Shown here: one piece after another, positions 30,860 through 41,626 of the stretch
How the letters are laid out: every line of letters begins with the position of its first letter
Numbering within the stretch: position 1 is the first letter of the stretch
Assembly (NCBI GenBank): GCA_943789105.1
Contig: CALSSW010000001.1
Location: 1 to 64,000, forward strand
Reading direction: 5' to 3'
From: an uncultured Ulvibacter sp.
Lineage (GTDB): Bacteria; Bacteroidota; Bacteroidia; Flavobacteriales; Flavobacteriaceae
Length of the DNA stretch: 64,000 nucleotides
Notes under the pieces: model-generated
The model's input: only the letters and a program-made list of their open reading frames with translations
Database searches by the model: none
What the model was told of the DNA's origin: nothing
Position numbers and translations under genes: made by a program

Positions 30860-31085
30860 TACATTTTTTTGAATTGTTAATAATCTAGAGGCAGCCTTTT
30901 AAGCTACTGTTTATCAGTGTTTTGTGAAATAAATTAACAAAACTATAGTAACAACTCAATTTTTTCGTTGTTGAAAACTTTGTTGAAAACCCGCTGTGTT
31001 TTGTTCTTTTTAAACCTCATATATTTATCATATTTGTTAGTCCCCAGTAAACAGACATTTTTAATAATTTATTTAAGAAGATATA

Positions 31086-32066
31086 ATGAACGCATCAGAG
31101 CCAATTTTAGAGAAAAACGACGGAAGATTTGTAATTTTCCCTATTCAACATCATGATATCTGGGAGTGGTATAAAAAATCTGAGGCAAGTTTTTGGACTG
31201 CCGAAGAAATCGATTTGCACCAAGACCTTACAGACTGGACCTCAAAATTAAATGAAGATGAGCGTTATTTCATAAAGCATATTTTGGCATTTTTTGCTGC
31301 CAGTGATGGTATTGTAAATGAAAACTTAGCTGAAAACTTTGTAAACGAAGTACAATACAGTGAAGCAAAATTCTTCTATGGTTTTCAAATCATGATGGAA
31401 AACATCCACAGTGAAACCTACTCACTACTTATTGATACCTACGTAAAAGATGACAAAGAGAAGGACCAATTATTTAATGCCATAGAGAATTTCCCCGCCA
31501 TCAAGAAAAAGGCAGACTGGGCCTTAAAATGGATCGATTCTCCAAGTTTTGCAGAACGTTTGATTGCTTTTGCAGCCGTAGAAGGAATTTTCTTTAGTGG
31601 AGCCTTTTGTTCTATTTTCTGGTTGAAAAAACGTGGTATTATGCCAGGACTTACCTTTTCCAATGAGCTTATCTCTAGAGATGAAGGAGTACATTGTGAT
31701 TTTGCAGTACACCTGCACAACCACCACTTAGTAAACAAGGTACCAAAAGATCGTATCCGCAGCATTATTGTAGATGCTTTAAACATAGAACGTGAATTCA
31801 TTACAGAGTCTCTGCCGGCAAGTTTAATTGGTATGAATTCTAACTTAATGACTCAGTACTTAGAGTTTGTTACAGACAGATTACTAGTAGAGCTTGGTTG
31901 TGAGAAAGAATTTAACACCAAAAATCCTTTTGATTTTATGGATATGATCTCTTTGCAAGGAAAAACAAACTTCTTTGAGAAAAGAGTGGCAGAGTATCAA
32001 AAAGCAGGTGTTGCCAACACCACAGACAAAGAAGCCAATAAAATTAGCTTCGACGCAGACTTTTAA
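31086..32066 (+). CDS. nrdB: Ribonucleoside-diphosphate reductase, beta subunit
   Basis: [44 protein letters not shown]. Confidence 0.96.
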   Translation: MNASEPILEKNDGRFVIFPIQHHDIWEWYKKSEASFWTAEEIDLHQDLTDWTSKLNEDERYFIKHILAFFAASDGIVNENLAENFVNEVQYSEAKFFYGFQIMMENIHSETYSLLIDTYVKDDKEKDQLFNAIENFPAIKKKADWALKWIDSPSFAERLIAFAAVEGIFFSGAFCSIFWLKKRGIMPGLTFSNELISRDEGVHCDFAVHLHNHHLVNKVPKDRIRSIIVDALNIEREFITESLPASLIGMNSNLMTQYLEFVTDRLLVELGCEKEFNTKNPFDFMDMISLQGKTNFFEKRVAEYQKAGVANTTDKEANKISFDADF

Positions 32067-32192
32067 GCCAAACATACTTTAGAAATATAATACCTAAGTG
32101 CTTGATAGTGTGTGTTTTACAAAACACACGCCTGAAATCACTTTACCATAATAATAGCAGAATCAAAAAATAACCTCGAAAACCCGCAAGAT

Positions 32193-34685
32193 ATGAATGT
32201 ACTAAAAAGAGACGGCCGCAAAGAACCCATCATGTTTGATAAAATTACAGCACGTGTAAAAAAGCTGTGTTATGGCCTTAATGAACTTGTGGATCCCGTT
32301 CGTATCTCAATGCGTGTAATTGAGGGTTTGTATGATGGTGTAACTACCAGTGAGTTAGATAATCTGGCAGCAGAAGTTGCTGCAACCATGACAACATCAC
32401 ACCCAGACTACGCAAAGCTTGCTGCGAGGATATCTGTTTCTAACTTACATAAAAATACAAAAAAGACATTCAGTGAGGTGATGGATGATTTATACACCTA
32501 TGTAAATCCCCGTACCGGGAAAGACGCTCCTTTACTTAGTGATGAGGTTCACAAAGTAATTATGGATAATAAAGAAGAATTAGATTCTACTATTATTTAC
32601 AACCGTGATTTTGGCTATGACTATTTTGGGTTTAAAACCCTAGAGCGTTCTTACCTGTTAAAATTAAATGGCCAGATAGCAGAGCGCCCTCAGCATATGT
32701 TAATGCGTGTGTCTATTGGGATTCACCTAGATGATTTAGAAGCTGCCAAAGAAACCTATGAGTTAATGAGTAAACGGTTTTTTACCCACGCAACGCCTAC
32801 ACTATTTAATAGTGGTACACCAAAGCCACAAATGTCTTCCTGCTTTTTATTGGCCATGCAAGACGATAGCATAGACGGTATTTATGATACGCTAAAACAA
32901 ACCGCAAAAATTTCTCAGTCTGCAGGTGGTATAGGTCTCTCTATACACAATGTACGTGCTACAGGGTCATACATATCTGGCACCAACGGTACCTCTAATG
33001 GTATTGTGCCAATGTTACGAGTATATAACGACACGGCACGATATGTAGATCAAGGTGGAGGAAAACGTAAAGGTAGTTTTGCTATTTACGTAGAACCGTG
33101 GCATGCAGATATTTTTGATTTTCTGGATCTTAAGAAAAATACAGGAAAAGAAGAACAACGAGCGCGGGATTTATTTTATGCTATGTGGATTCCAGATTTA
33201 TTCATGAAACGGGTAGAGGAAGATGCAGAGTGGACTCTTATGTGTCCTAACGAGTGTCCAAACCTCTATAACGTTCACAGCGATGAGTTTGATGAACTAT
33301 ACTTAGGCTACGAAGCTGAAGGAAAAGGAAGAAAAACCATTAAAGCGCGTACACTTTGGGAGAAAATAATGGAATCTCAAATTGAAACTGGAACCCCTTA
33401 CATGCTCTACAAAGATGCAGCAAACCGTAAGAGTAACCAGAAAAATCTGGGAACCATACGTTCTTCAAACCTTTGTACAGAAATCATAGAGTACACCTCA
33501 CCAGATGAGGTTGCTGTATGTAACTTGGCCTCTATAGCACTTCCTATGTTTGTAACTGATGGCGCCTTTGATCACGACGAGTTATTTCGTGTAACCAAAC
33601 AAGTAACTAAAAACCTAAACCGCGTTATAGACCGTAATTACTATCCTGTAAAAGAAGCAGAAAACAGTAATTTCCGTCATAGACCTGTTGGGCTAGGTAT
33701 CCAAGGATTAGCAGATACCTTTATTATGCTCCGTTTACCTTTTACCTGTGACGAGGCTAAAAAGCTAAACCAAGAAATTTTTGAGACGCTTTATTTTGCT
33801 GCGTTAACAGCATCTATGGAAGAAGCCAAAGCAGATGGCGTATATGAGACCTATGAGGGATCTCCTATTAGTGAAGGGAAGTTTCAGCACAACCTATGGG
33901 GGATAGAAGACAATGAATTAAGTGGCCGCTGGGATTGGGCAGCTCTAAGAGCTGAAGTGGCAGAGCATGGAGTGCGTAACTCACTGCTTGTGGCGCCTAT
34001 GCCTACAGCATCCACATCACAAATTTTAGGAAACAACGAAGCCTTTGAACCTTACACAAGTAATATTTACACAAGGCGTGTGTTAAGTGGAGAGTTTATA
34101 GTTGTAAACAAACACTTACTGGAAGACTTAGTAGGTCTAGGACTTTGGAACGACACTTTAAAAGAACAAATTATGCGTAATAATGGTTCTGTACAAGATG
34201 TAGATATTCCTCAAGATTTAAAAGACCTTTATAAAACAGTGTGGGAGCTTTCCATGAAAGACATCATTGATATGTCAAGACACAGAGGGTATTTCATTGA
34301 CCAGTCTCAGTCTTTAAATCTATTTATGGAAAATGCTAGTTATGCAAAATTAACATCAATGCATTTTTATGCCTGGAAAAGCGGTCTTAAAACAGGAATG
34401 TATTACTTGCGTACCAAGAGTGCGGTAGATGCCATTAAATTTACACTCTCTAAAGAAGATAAAAAAGAACAGCCAAAGGCTGCCGAAGCACTATCTACAA
34501 CAGCAATTGATGCAGATGGCGCATTGGCATCAGTACCAGCTCCAGCGCCAAGCCCAGCGCCAAAAGCTCAGTTAGGCAATACCGCCACAGAGCAAAAGCC
34601 AATGACGGCTCAGGAGTTTAAGGACCAAATGAATAAATCACAAAATGGCGGTCCAGATGAGGATTGTTTGATGTGTGGATCTTAA
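32193..34685 (+). CDS. nrdA: Ribonucleoside-diphosphate reductase, alpha subunit
   Basis: ATP-cone [53 protein letters not shown]-term CLMCGS. Confidence 0.97.
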   Translation: MNVLKRDGRKEPIMFDKITARVKKLCYGLNELVDPVRISMRVIEGLYDGVTTSELDNLAAEVAATMTTSHPDYAKLAARISVSNLHKNTKKTFSEVMDDLYTYVNPRTGKDAPLLSDEVHKVIMDNKEELDSTIIYNRDFGYDYFGFKTLERSYLLKLNGQIAERPQHMLMRVSIGIHLDDLEAAKETYELMSKRFFTHATPTLFNSGTPKPQMSSCFLLAMQDDSIDGIYDTLKQTAKISQSAGGIGLSIHNVRATGSYISGTNGTSNGIVPMLRVYNDTARYVDQGGGKRKGSFAIYVEPWHADIFDFLDLKKNTGKEEQRARDLFYAMWIPDLFMKRVEEDAEWTLMCPNECPNLYNVHSDEFDELYLGYEAEGKGRKTIKARTLWEKIMESQIETGTPYMLYKDAANRKSNQKNLGTIRSSNLCTEIIEYTSPDEVAVCNLASIALPMFVTDGAFDHDELFRVTKQVTKNLNRVIDRNYYPVKEAENSNFRHRPVGLGIQGLADTFIMLRLPFTCDEAKKLNQEIFETLYFAALTASMEEAKADGVYETYEGSPISEGKFQHNLWGIEDNELSGRWDWAALRAEVAEHGVRNSLLVAPMPTASTSQILGNNEAFEPYTSNIYTRRVLSGEFIVVNKHLLEDLVGLGLWNDTLKEQIMRNNGSVQDVDIPQDLKDLYKTVWELSMKDIIDMSRHRGYFIDQSQSLNLFMENASYAKLTSMHFYAWKSGLKTGMYYLRTKSAVDAIKFTLSKEDKKEQPKAAEALSTTAIDADGALASVPAPAPSPAPKAQLGNTATEQKPMTAQEFKDQMNKSQNGGPDEDCLMCGS

Positions 34686-34712
34686 AATTATATTTTTAAG
34701 AGTACAAAAAAA

Positions 34713-34741
34713 GGGACACCATCTTTTGGTGTCCCTTTTTT
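34713..34741 (+). terminator. Intrinsic terminator after nrdA
   Basis: GGGACACCA-TCTT-TTGGTGTCCC + T run. Confidence 0.85.
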
Positions 34742-34755
34742 ATTTTTAGTGGCTG

Positions 34756-34961
34756 TTACTGTAAAATGTCTGTCCCCAAATACCCATCATCTTTGTTGTA
34801 ATACCAGGCTTTCTCTTTTGGAAATTTTATGCCATTGATTATCTTGATATCCTTAAGTAAGATAAACTCGCCTGTCTTCTAGCTTTTCACCGCTAATGTC
34901 TTTAAAGCTCAACGAGCAAAAAAGAAAACCCAAGCAAATAATAAATCCGTATAATTTCATA
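34756..34961 (-). pseudogene. Decayed small exported/lipoprotein-like gene (about 67 aa if repaired)
   Basis: Two +1 shifts (a T7 run in the signal peptide, and near GAAAAGCTAGAAGACA) join MKLYGFIICLGFLFCSLSFKDISGEKL and KTGEFILLKDIKIINGIKFPKEKAWYYNKDDGYLGTDILQ*; 206 nt total. Confidence 0.55.
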
Positions 34962-35010
34962 CAATAGCATTTACATACTCAAGATAGTAAAACCTACACC
35001 AATGTAAGTA

Positions 35011-36141
35011 TTAAATAAGCGCTAGTAGATATCCAAGGATAGCTCCCACAACAAGCACCCACATCACAGAAACTTTCTTAAATTTAAAGATAAGTACCCC
35101 ACTTAACACAGCAATAAAAGTAGCTTGCCAATCTACAAGGGTTTGTTGGCTCATAGTGATAAGAACGGCAAGCATAATGGCAACTGCTGCTACGTTTATA
35201 CTATCAAGGAAATAGCCTAAGACCTTAGATTTTCTCATTTTTGGTATCAGCGGGTTTAACAGCCAAACGAACAAAAAAGAGGGCATAAAAATACCGGCAG
35301 TTGCAGCAATAGCACCCCAAAAACCACCTAGTTGGTAGCCAATAAAAGTGGCTGTTGATAATACAGGACCTGGGGTAAATTGCCCAATACCAATGGCTTC
35401 TATGAGCTGCCCTTGATTTAGTAAGGCGGTAGTTACAAGTTCTGTGTCTAAGTAGGCAAAAAGCACATACCCACTACCGTATAGTATACTACCCACTTTC
35501 AAGAATTTTAAAAAGATACCAACCGTAGTTAATTTAGCCCCTATTTCTGAGACTATAAAGATCATAAAGGTTGGCGCATATAGGGGTGTAGTGTGTTGTA
35601 TTTTTGACCGCATTAAAAACAAACACATTCCCGCTATACCTCCTCCAAGGAGTAGCAATATTTGGTTAATACCTAGAAGGCTAGCAATTAAAAAAAGACT
35701 CCCTAAAACAGCAAGCTCCCAATTTTTTAACGCCTTTTTCCCCAGTTTTATAACAGCAGAAGCAATTATAGCCATAACGGCTGGTTGTATCCCTTTAATA
35801 AAAGGCTGTACTTGGGGCAATGCGCCATACAAGACATATAAATACCCTAGAATTGCTGTTATAAAAACTGCCGGAAAAATAAAACTAATGCCTGCTATAA
35901 ACAATCCTTTTTTACCTGCCCGCTGAAAGCCGCAGTGCATGGTCATCTCTGTTGAGTTGGGTCCAGGTATAAGATTTGTAGCTCCTATAAGGTCCAGATA
36001 GTGCTCCCGTGTCATCCAGGCTCGTTTGGTGACGACCTCATGCTCCATCATCGCAATATGAGCTGCAGGACCTCCAAATGCAAAGAGACCGAGTTTAAAA
36101 AAAACGGCTGCGACTTGTTTTAATTTTTGAGATTCAGACAT
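35011..36141 (-). CDS. Chromate transporter (CHR family)
   Basis: FFKLGLFAFGGPAAHIAMMEHEVV...LDLIGATNLIPGPNSTEM; second half GQFTPGPVLSTATFIGYQ. Confidence 0.92.
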   Translation of the reverse strand: MSESQKLKQVAAVFFKLGLFAFGGPAAHIAMMEHEVVTKRAWMTREHYLDLIGATNLIPGPNSTEMTMHCGFQRAGKKGLFIAGISFIFPAVFITAILGYLYVLYGALPQVQPFIKGIQPAVMAIIASAVIKLGKKALKNWELAVLGSLFLIASLLGINQILLLLGGGIAGMCLFLMRSKIQHTTPLYAPTFMIFIVSEIGAKLTTVGIFLKFLKVGSILYGSGYVLFAYLDTELVTTALLNQGQLIEAIGIGQFTPGPVLSTATFIGYQLGGFWGAIAATAGIFMPSFLFVWLLNPLIPKMRKSKVLGYFLDSINVAAVAIMLAVLITMSQQTLVDWQATFIAVLSGVLIFKFKKVSVMWVLVVGAILGYLLALI

Positions 36142-36224
36142 AGAGCTTACTAGTTAAAAGTAATAAAAAACCCCACAATTCAAAAGAATATGCGGGGTCT
36201 TTGAGGGGTTTAATAAGGCAATGC

Positions 36225-38472
36225 TTACTCTTTTTTATAACTCGTATAATACTCATCCATTAAATTCATAATACTTGATACCAAATCTTTAGTTTCCAGT
36301 AAAATATTAAAGTATAGAGATGTGTTTTTTGGACTTTCTTCCTCGGTTCTTGTTCTATCAATCTGGGTTGTAATTTTTTCAGAAATAATTGTAATAAGTT
36401 CCTGTTTTTTAGAAAGCACATAACTAATTCTTTCAAACTTACGGCTGTTAAATACCTCTTCAATTTCAACGAGCAACCCTTCCAAAAAATCATCAATTTC
36501 TTGGAGATCTTTAATTTGATTGAATTTTAATTTTCGATGATTGTTATTAACGTGCTTAAAACTCTTCTTTGATATAAAGTCCAAAGACTGAGTCATATCC
36601 GTAAGGTATGCTAGTATGGTTATATAAAAACTACTCCCCCGAACACTTGTTTCATCTAGGTTTTTAATTAGGTAGAAAATATTATCTCTCAGATCTTCTA
36701 CCTCCTGGTCTAGTTTTTCTACACCTTTTCTAGCCTTTTTAAGTGCTTTAGCATCTTCTTTGGCTAGACCTTTTAAAACATCTGTATAGATTTTGTTGGT
36801 TCTAGAAACCACATTAGAGATATTATCTGCACTCTCAGTAATAATTCCTTGAACCGTACTACTCTCAGACTTTTTTAAGCTTTTAGGATCTACTGTTGTA
36901 ATACTACTTTTCTTGTGAGACAAGTAGTTTCTCACGAGCAATAAAACTGTAAATAACAGTAATATAGGAATCATAACATTTTTATTCCAACTAATTAAAT
37001 ACACAACAGTACCTGCAGCAACTAGGGCTCCGAATGCCGTAAAAAACCATCCTCCAATAACATTTAATACTCCAGCTACACGGTATACAGCACTTTCTCT
37101 ACCCCATGCTCTATCGGCAAGTGAGGTACCCATTGCAACCATAAAAGTTACATAGGTGGTAGACAGTGGTAGTTTCATGGACGTTGCAATGGATATAAGT
37201 ACTCCTGCTACCATTAGATTTACCGAAGCTCTAATCATGTCAAAGGCAGGCGCATCAATACTCTGGTCTTTGGTAAGAAGCTTTGTATCCGGCTTAGTGA
37301 AACTTGCATTTATTTTTTCTTGCGTTGCTTTTGGTAGAAAACCGCTAATACTATTAGATAGCCATGAACTCCCTTTTACAATTCCTCTAGAAAGCATATT
37401 TGGCTGAAATTTCTCATGTGTATCATTTTGGCGAGACAGGCTTAATTCTGTCTCTGCAACTGTTTTTGCTTTTTTAGAAAACCAAAGAGTTGCCACCATG
37501 ATACCTCCAGCTATAAATAACAAGAATGGCTCAGCAGGCATTTTTTTGTCTAAGACCTCCATGGTAAACTCTGTGGCAGGAATTCCAGATACAGACCACG
37601 CCTCATAAGAGTGGTAAGCGGCCATTGGTACCCCAATGAAATTTACCAAATCATTACCAGAGAAGGCCAAGGCCAATCCAAAAGTACCAACTGCAATAAC
37701 AACAAGTAGGATACTTTTTTTTGTAATTTTTTGGAACGCATAAGAAAACAAAGTAAAAAATACAAAACTCAACGCCATTACTAAATATTCATTACCATCA
37801 AGGTATCCTTTCAAATCTTTATAGAATGGGCTTCCTTTAAGTCCTTTCATAAAAATAAAATACATGATGGCAGCGAGTGCTAAACCTCCAAAAAGAGCCC
37901 CAAAATTCTTTATTTTTTTCTCAAAATGGAATGAAAATATTCTGCGAGATATCCATTGAACAACAGCCCCAACACTAAAGGCAATCACTACAGAAAGTAA
38001 AATACCACTTATAATAGTAAGCGCTTTTTCTTTGTTAATGTAATTTCCAAGATCTGCAATGGTAGCTCCATCTGTACCACTTATTTTAATTAAGGATACT
38101 ACAATAGCAGCACCAAGTAAGTTAAATACAATAGAGACCGTTGTAGATGTTGGCAGCCCTAGGGTGTTAAAGAAATCTAGAAGTAAGATATCTGTAATCA
38201 TTACTGCCATGAAAATCATCATGATTTCATCGAAGGTAAACATCGCCGGGACAAAAATTCCTTTACGAGCCACTTCCATCATACCACTAGAGTAAACAGC
38301 ACCAATAAAGATACCCAAACTGGCAACAATCATGATTGTTCTCAGTGAAATTACCTTTGACCCAATAGCTGAGTTTAAAAAGTTAATAGCGTCATTACTA
38401 ACCCCAACCACAATATCTGCAATTGCAAGAATTGTCAAGTGCTACCAGCATTAATAAATAAATGTTATCCAT
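36225..38472 (-). pseudogene. Inorganic phosphate transporter (PiT family) with C-terminal PhoU-like region; N-terminus interrupted by one extra nucleotide
   Basis: TILAIADIVVGVSNDAINFLNSAIGSK, MKLPLSTTYVTFMVAMGTSLADRAWGRESAVYRVAGV; upstream MDNIYLLMLVAL from 38472 is out of frame by +1 near 38438. Confidence 0.8.
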
Positions 38473-38542
38473 ACCATAGTTAGTGTAATATTTTACTACA
38501 AATGTCTCTAATTTGTAAGACTAATTTGTTACCAAATTGTTA

Positions 38543-39745
38543 TTAAAAATGTAAATCGAAACCAGTTCTTACCATGATATTATCTTGCTCACCATTTTTG
38601 GTTGCGTAGCTAATATCTGCCTGTACTTTTAATTTATGGCCTACCACATATTTAGATATACCTAGTGTGTACTGATCTTGAGGATCTCTAGAGGTAATGT
38701 CATCAAATTCTAAGGTGGTATAGCGTCCAGTTATCTCAACATTGTTTTTTAGCAAATAACTTAGTTGCATGTTTATGGCATTTCCAACTCTTACAATATC
38801 TCCAGTTTCTGTTCCATCTGCATTTACTGCAACAGCAGCGTCTGCTTCACGCATGGCATATTCACCCATAAAGGCAAGCCCTTTGTATTTAAACATGGCA
38901 TCTGCAAAAAATGTAGTAATATCTGTTTGGTATAAAGAGCCGTCATTCAAAAACATGTAGCTCCCCATATTACTTCTTGTTTTTACAGCATCTTTATTGT
39001 AATCGTAGGTGAGCCCTACCATTAATTTTGGTGCTTTTTCACGCTTTAGATCTCCTTGTGAATAATCTCCCTTTGAAGCAAATTTTCCAAAAGGTAAAAA
39101 CTCCAAACGCCCTGTGTATTGCAAGCCGCCTTCATTACCTTCAGTGATGTTTCTTCCTTCACCCTGTGAGATAGCAATTTTTTCACGAATCATGAAATCT
39201 CCAAATAGTGTTCCGTGGTGTCTTAGTTGTATTCCCACATCACGATCAATATTAAAGTTACTATTTAATAACGATCGGTTTATGAGTTGCAGATTTGCAG
39301 AAGATACAACGCGTTCCACATTTCCTGGTAATTTTGTTTGTCCTGCCCAAAGTTCAAAATTTTGGAAGAAATTCCACATTACAACGGCATCTAGAATAAT
39401 GCGAGGTGTGTTGCGATTAAATTCACTAGCTCCAGATACATCTCTATTTGAGAGTCCAAGCTCAACTTTATATTTAAGTTTTGTGGTGTAGGCAAAACCG
39501 CTAAATTTTAAACGGGCTCTTCTAAGTGAAAAATTTTGAGCTGCATCACCATAACTGTCTCCATCATAATCCCACTCAGAGTTAAATCTGGCCTGGATAC
39601 GAGGTGCAAATTTCATGCTAAAGGTACTGTCTTTAGCAACAAAGTTAAAAAGGCCTTTGCCAAAACTAGCATCGCTAAGGGTTTGGGCATTTGAGGTTGT
39701 GTATGCAAAACATACCACTACAATAAGGAAGTTGCGTAATTTCAT
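38543..39745 (-). CDS. Phosphate-selective porin O/P-like outer membrane protein
   Basis: Signal peptide; FAPRIQARFNSEW, FSLRRARLKFSGFAYTTKLKYKVELGLSNRD; next to PiT. Confidence 0.85.
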   Translation of the reverse strand: MKLRNFLIVVVCFAYTTSNAQTLSDASFGKGLFNFVAKDSTFSMKFAPRIQARFNSEWDYDGDSYGDAAQNFSLRRARLKFSGFAYTTKLKYKVELGLSNRDVSGASEFNRNTPRIILDAVVMWNFFQNFELWAGQTKLPGNVERVVSSANLQLINRSLLNSNFNIDRDVGIQLRHHGTLFGDFMIREKIAISQGEGRNITEGNEGGLQYTGRLEFLPFGKFASKGDYSQGDLKREKAPKLMVGLTYDYNKDAVKTRSNMGSYMFLNDGSLYQTDITTFFADAMFKYKGLAFMGEYAMREADAAVAVNADGTETGDIVRVGNAINMQLSYLLKNNVEITGRYTTLEFDDITSRDPQDQYTLGISKYVVGHKLKVQADISYATKNGEQDNIMVRTGFDLHF

Positions 39746-39851
39746 GTTGAAAAATCTATTTTAGTTTTTGTCAAGGGCAAAATTCTAAAATAAATAGGAT
39801 TCCAATGTTAACAAATCTTTAAGCTTATGTTGTTTTTATGTGTTATTTTTA

Positions 39852-39884
39852 ATAAAAAAAAAGGGCCATCTATAAAGATGGCCC
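39852..39884 (-). terminator. Intrinsic terminator/attenuator-like hairpin on minus strand upstream of the porin
   Basis: Minus strand GGGGCCATCTTTATAGATGGCCC followed by a T9 run. Confidence 0.65.
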
Positions 39885-40121
39885 CAAACGTAAAAATCTA
39901 GTCGACAAAAACTAAATGATTTTCATACGCAAATACAAAATAAGCCCATTTATGTGCCCTTTGTGTAAATGGAATATTACCAAATTATTAAAATTTAAAT
40001 TAAAATTTAAAATATATAAGTACCTTAAAAACAGGTAATTGAGAGATTAATGTTAATTTAATGTTATCAAAACGTTGTCTGAATGTAAAAATTTTAATAA
40101 ATTTATGTTATTAATAAAATA

Positions 40122-40499
40122 ATGCGTCTAATGATGAAAAAGACAATGCTACTACTTGTTACCCTTTTTGTTGTACAATTTACATTTGCACAACAACACA
40201 AGAACAATCAATATGTTGCTGATGGAGAAACCATTAAAGCCACATTATATCATGATAATGGGATGGTAGCTCAGACCGGGTTTTACACTAAAGATAATGT
40301 GTTAGATGGTCACTGGATTAGTTATGATGCTCAAGGAAATACAACTGCCGTTGCACGCTATGACAAGGGCCTTAAAGTAGGTACTTGGATGTTTTATCAA
40401 GGTGACAGTATCAAACAAGTGACTTATCAAAACTCAGATATTGCAGAAGTTAAAACCTGGAGCGTTACAGATACTCGAGTAGTATCAAATAGGCCCTGA
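40122..40499 (+). CDS. Secreted YwqK/MORN-like repeat protein
   Basis: Signal peptide MKKTMLLLVTLFVVQFTFAQ; YHDNGMVAQTGFYTKDNVLDGHWISYDAQGN. Confidence 0.75.
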   Translation: MRLMMKKTMLLLVTLFVVQFTFAQQHKNNQYVADGETIKATLYHDNGMVAQTGFYTKDNVLDGHWISYDAQGNTTAVARYDKGLKVGTWMFYQGDSIKQVTYQNSDIAEVKTWSVTDTRVVSNRP

Positions 40500-40519
40500 A
40501 CTTAAGGATATATAACATA

Positions 40520-40549
40520 AAAAGCCCCTTAAGTAAGGGGCTTTTTTTA
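40520..40549. terminator. Bidirectional intrinsic terminator
   Basis: aaaaagccccttaagtaaggggcttttttt. Confidence 0.85.
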
Positions 40550-40583
40550 GTACAAACAAAGTGGATCTGTTTGGCTAATAAAA

Positions 40584-41603
40584 CTATAATCCTGCTGCAA
40601 CCCAAGCCCATCCAGATATGTCAACGGCTGTGCCGTTAAAAACATCATCTGAGGGATCACTCATTGGTGTATTGTCTACAATAACATTTTCAATTGGCCC
40701 CTGGTCTTTCATATCTACATTAGTATCATATCCCATTAACAATACATTTGTCATAGTAGCACCCGAGAGTTTCTTAAACTGTAATGCTGTTCCACCAACA
40801 GTAGATACGGCTGTAAAATTTGTGATGGTTGGATTGTTGTTATCACCATCTGCCTCAATTGCAGTAGAGAACCCATCATTGTTATGAACAATATAGGTAT
40901 TTGTTAATGTTCCGTTCCAACCCTCCGTCCAATCTACAGAGTCATCTTGATTGTTTTCTGCATATAAGTTGGTGATTGATACGCTTCCGCCAAAAAACTC
41001 TACACCATCATCTGCGCCATCAAGTAGTGCTACATTATCAATACTAGTTCCACTTCCTACAGCGTATAGCGTAAGGCCATTGTATTGAGAGTCTGCGTTA
41101 ATTTGAGCTCCTGCGTTTTTAATGATTAAGTAATTAATGGATCCAGAACTATCACTTGGGTTGGTACCACCGTAGATAAATCCTCCAACTTCAGCAGTTG
41201 CATTAACTCCCTCTGTTGTTACAGCATCTCCAAGAAGAACTAGTCCTCCCCAGTCTCCTTGATTGCCTGCACTACTTCGCATTATCACAGGCAGGCTTTG
41301 TGTTCCTTGAATGTCAATATTTGCGCCTTTTTCTATAGCAATATAATTGTTACTTGCTACCTGAGAGATAATTTGTGTCCCAGCAGGAATGGTTAGGGTA
41401 GCCCCAGCTTTTACAATGTAAGACCCTGTAAGGCTATAAGGTTGACTTGGGTCAAGTATCCTGTCACTTTCAAGAACTCCGTTTAACTCAAAGTTAGCCG
41501 GGTCTACACCTGGATCTGTAGAGATGAAGTCATCATCTGAGTCACAAGAAGTGAAGATTAAGCAAAGAATTGCTAATGCGATTGTAAAATAATTGTTTTT
41601 CAT
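40584..41603 (-). CDS. Lipoprotein with beta-helix-like repeats
   Basis: Lipobox ILCLIFTSC|DSDDD; GATLTIPAGTQIISQ; parallel-beta-helix-like pattern. Confidence 0.75.
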   Translation of the reverse strand: MKNNYFTIALAILCLIFTSCDSDDDFISTDPGVDPANFELNGVLESDRILDPSQPYSLTGSYIVKAGATLTIPAGTQIISQVASNNYIAIEKGANIDIQGTQSLPVIMRSSAGNQGDWGGLVLLGDAVTTEGVNATAEVGGFIYGGTNPSDSSGSINYLIIKNAGAQINADSQYNGLTLYAVGSGTSIDNVALLDGADDGVEFFGGSVSITNLYAENNQDDSVDWTEGWNGTLTNTYIVHNNDGFSTAIEADGDNNNPTITNFTAVSTVGGTALQFKKLSGATMTNVLLMGYDTNVDMKDQGPIENVIVDNTPMSDPSDDVFNGTAVDISGWAWVAAGL

Positions 41604-41626
41604 GATTTATAGTTAAAAGTTAAAAG

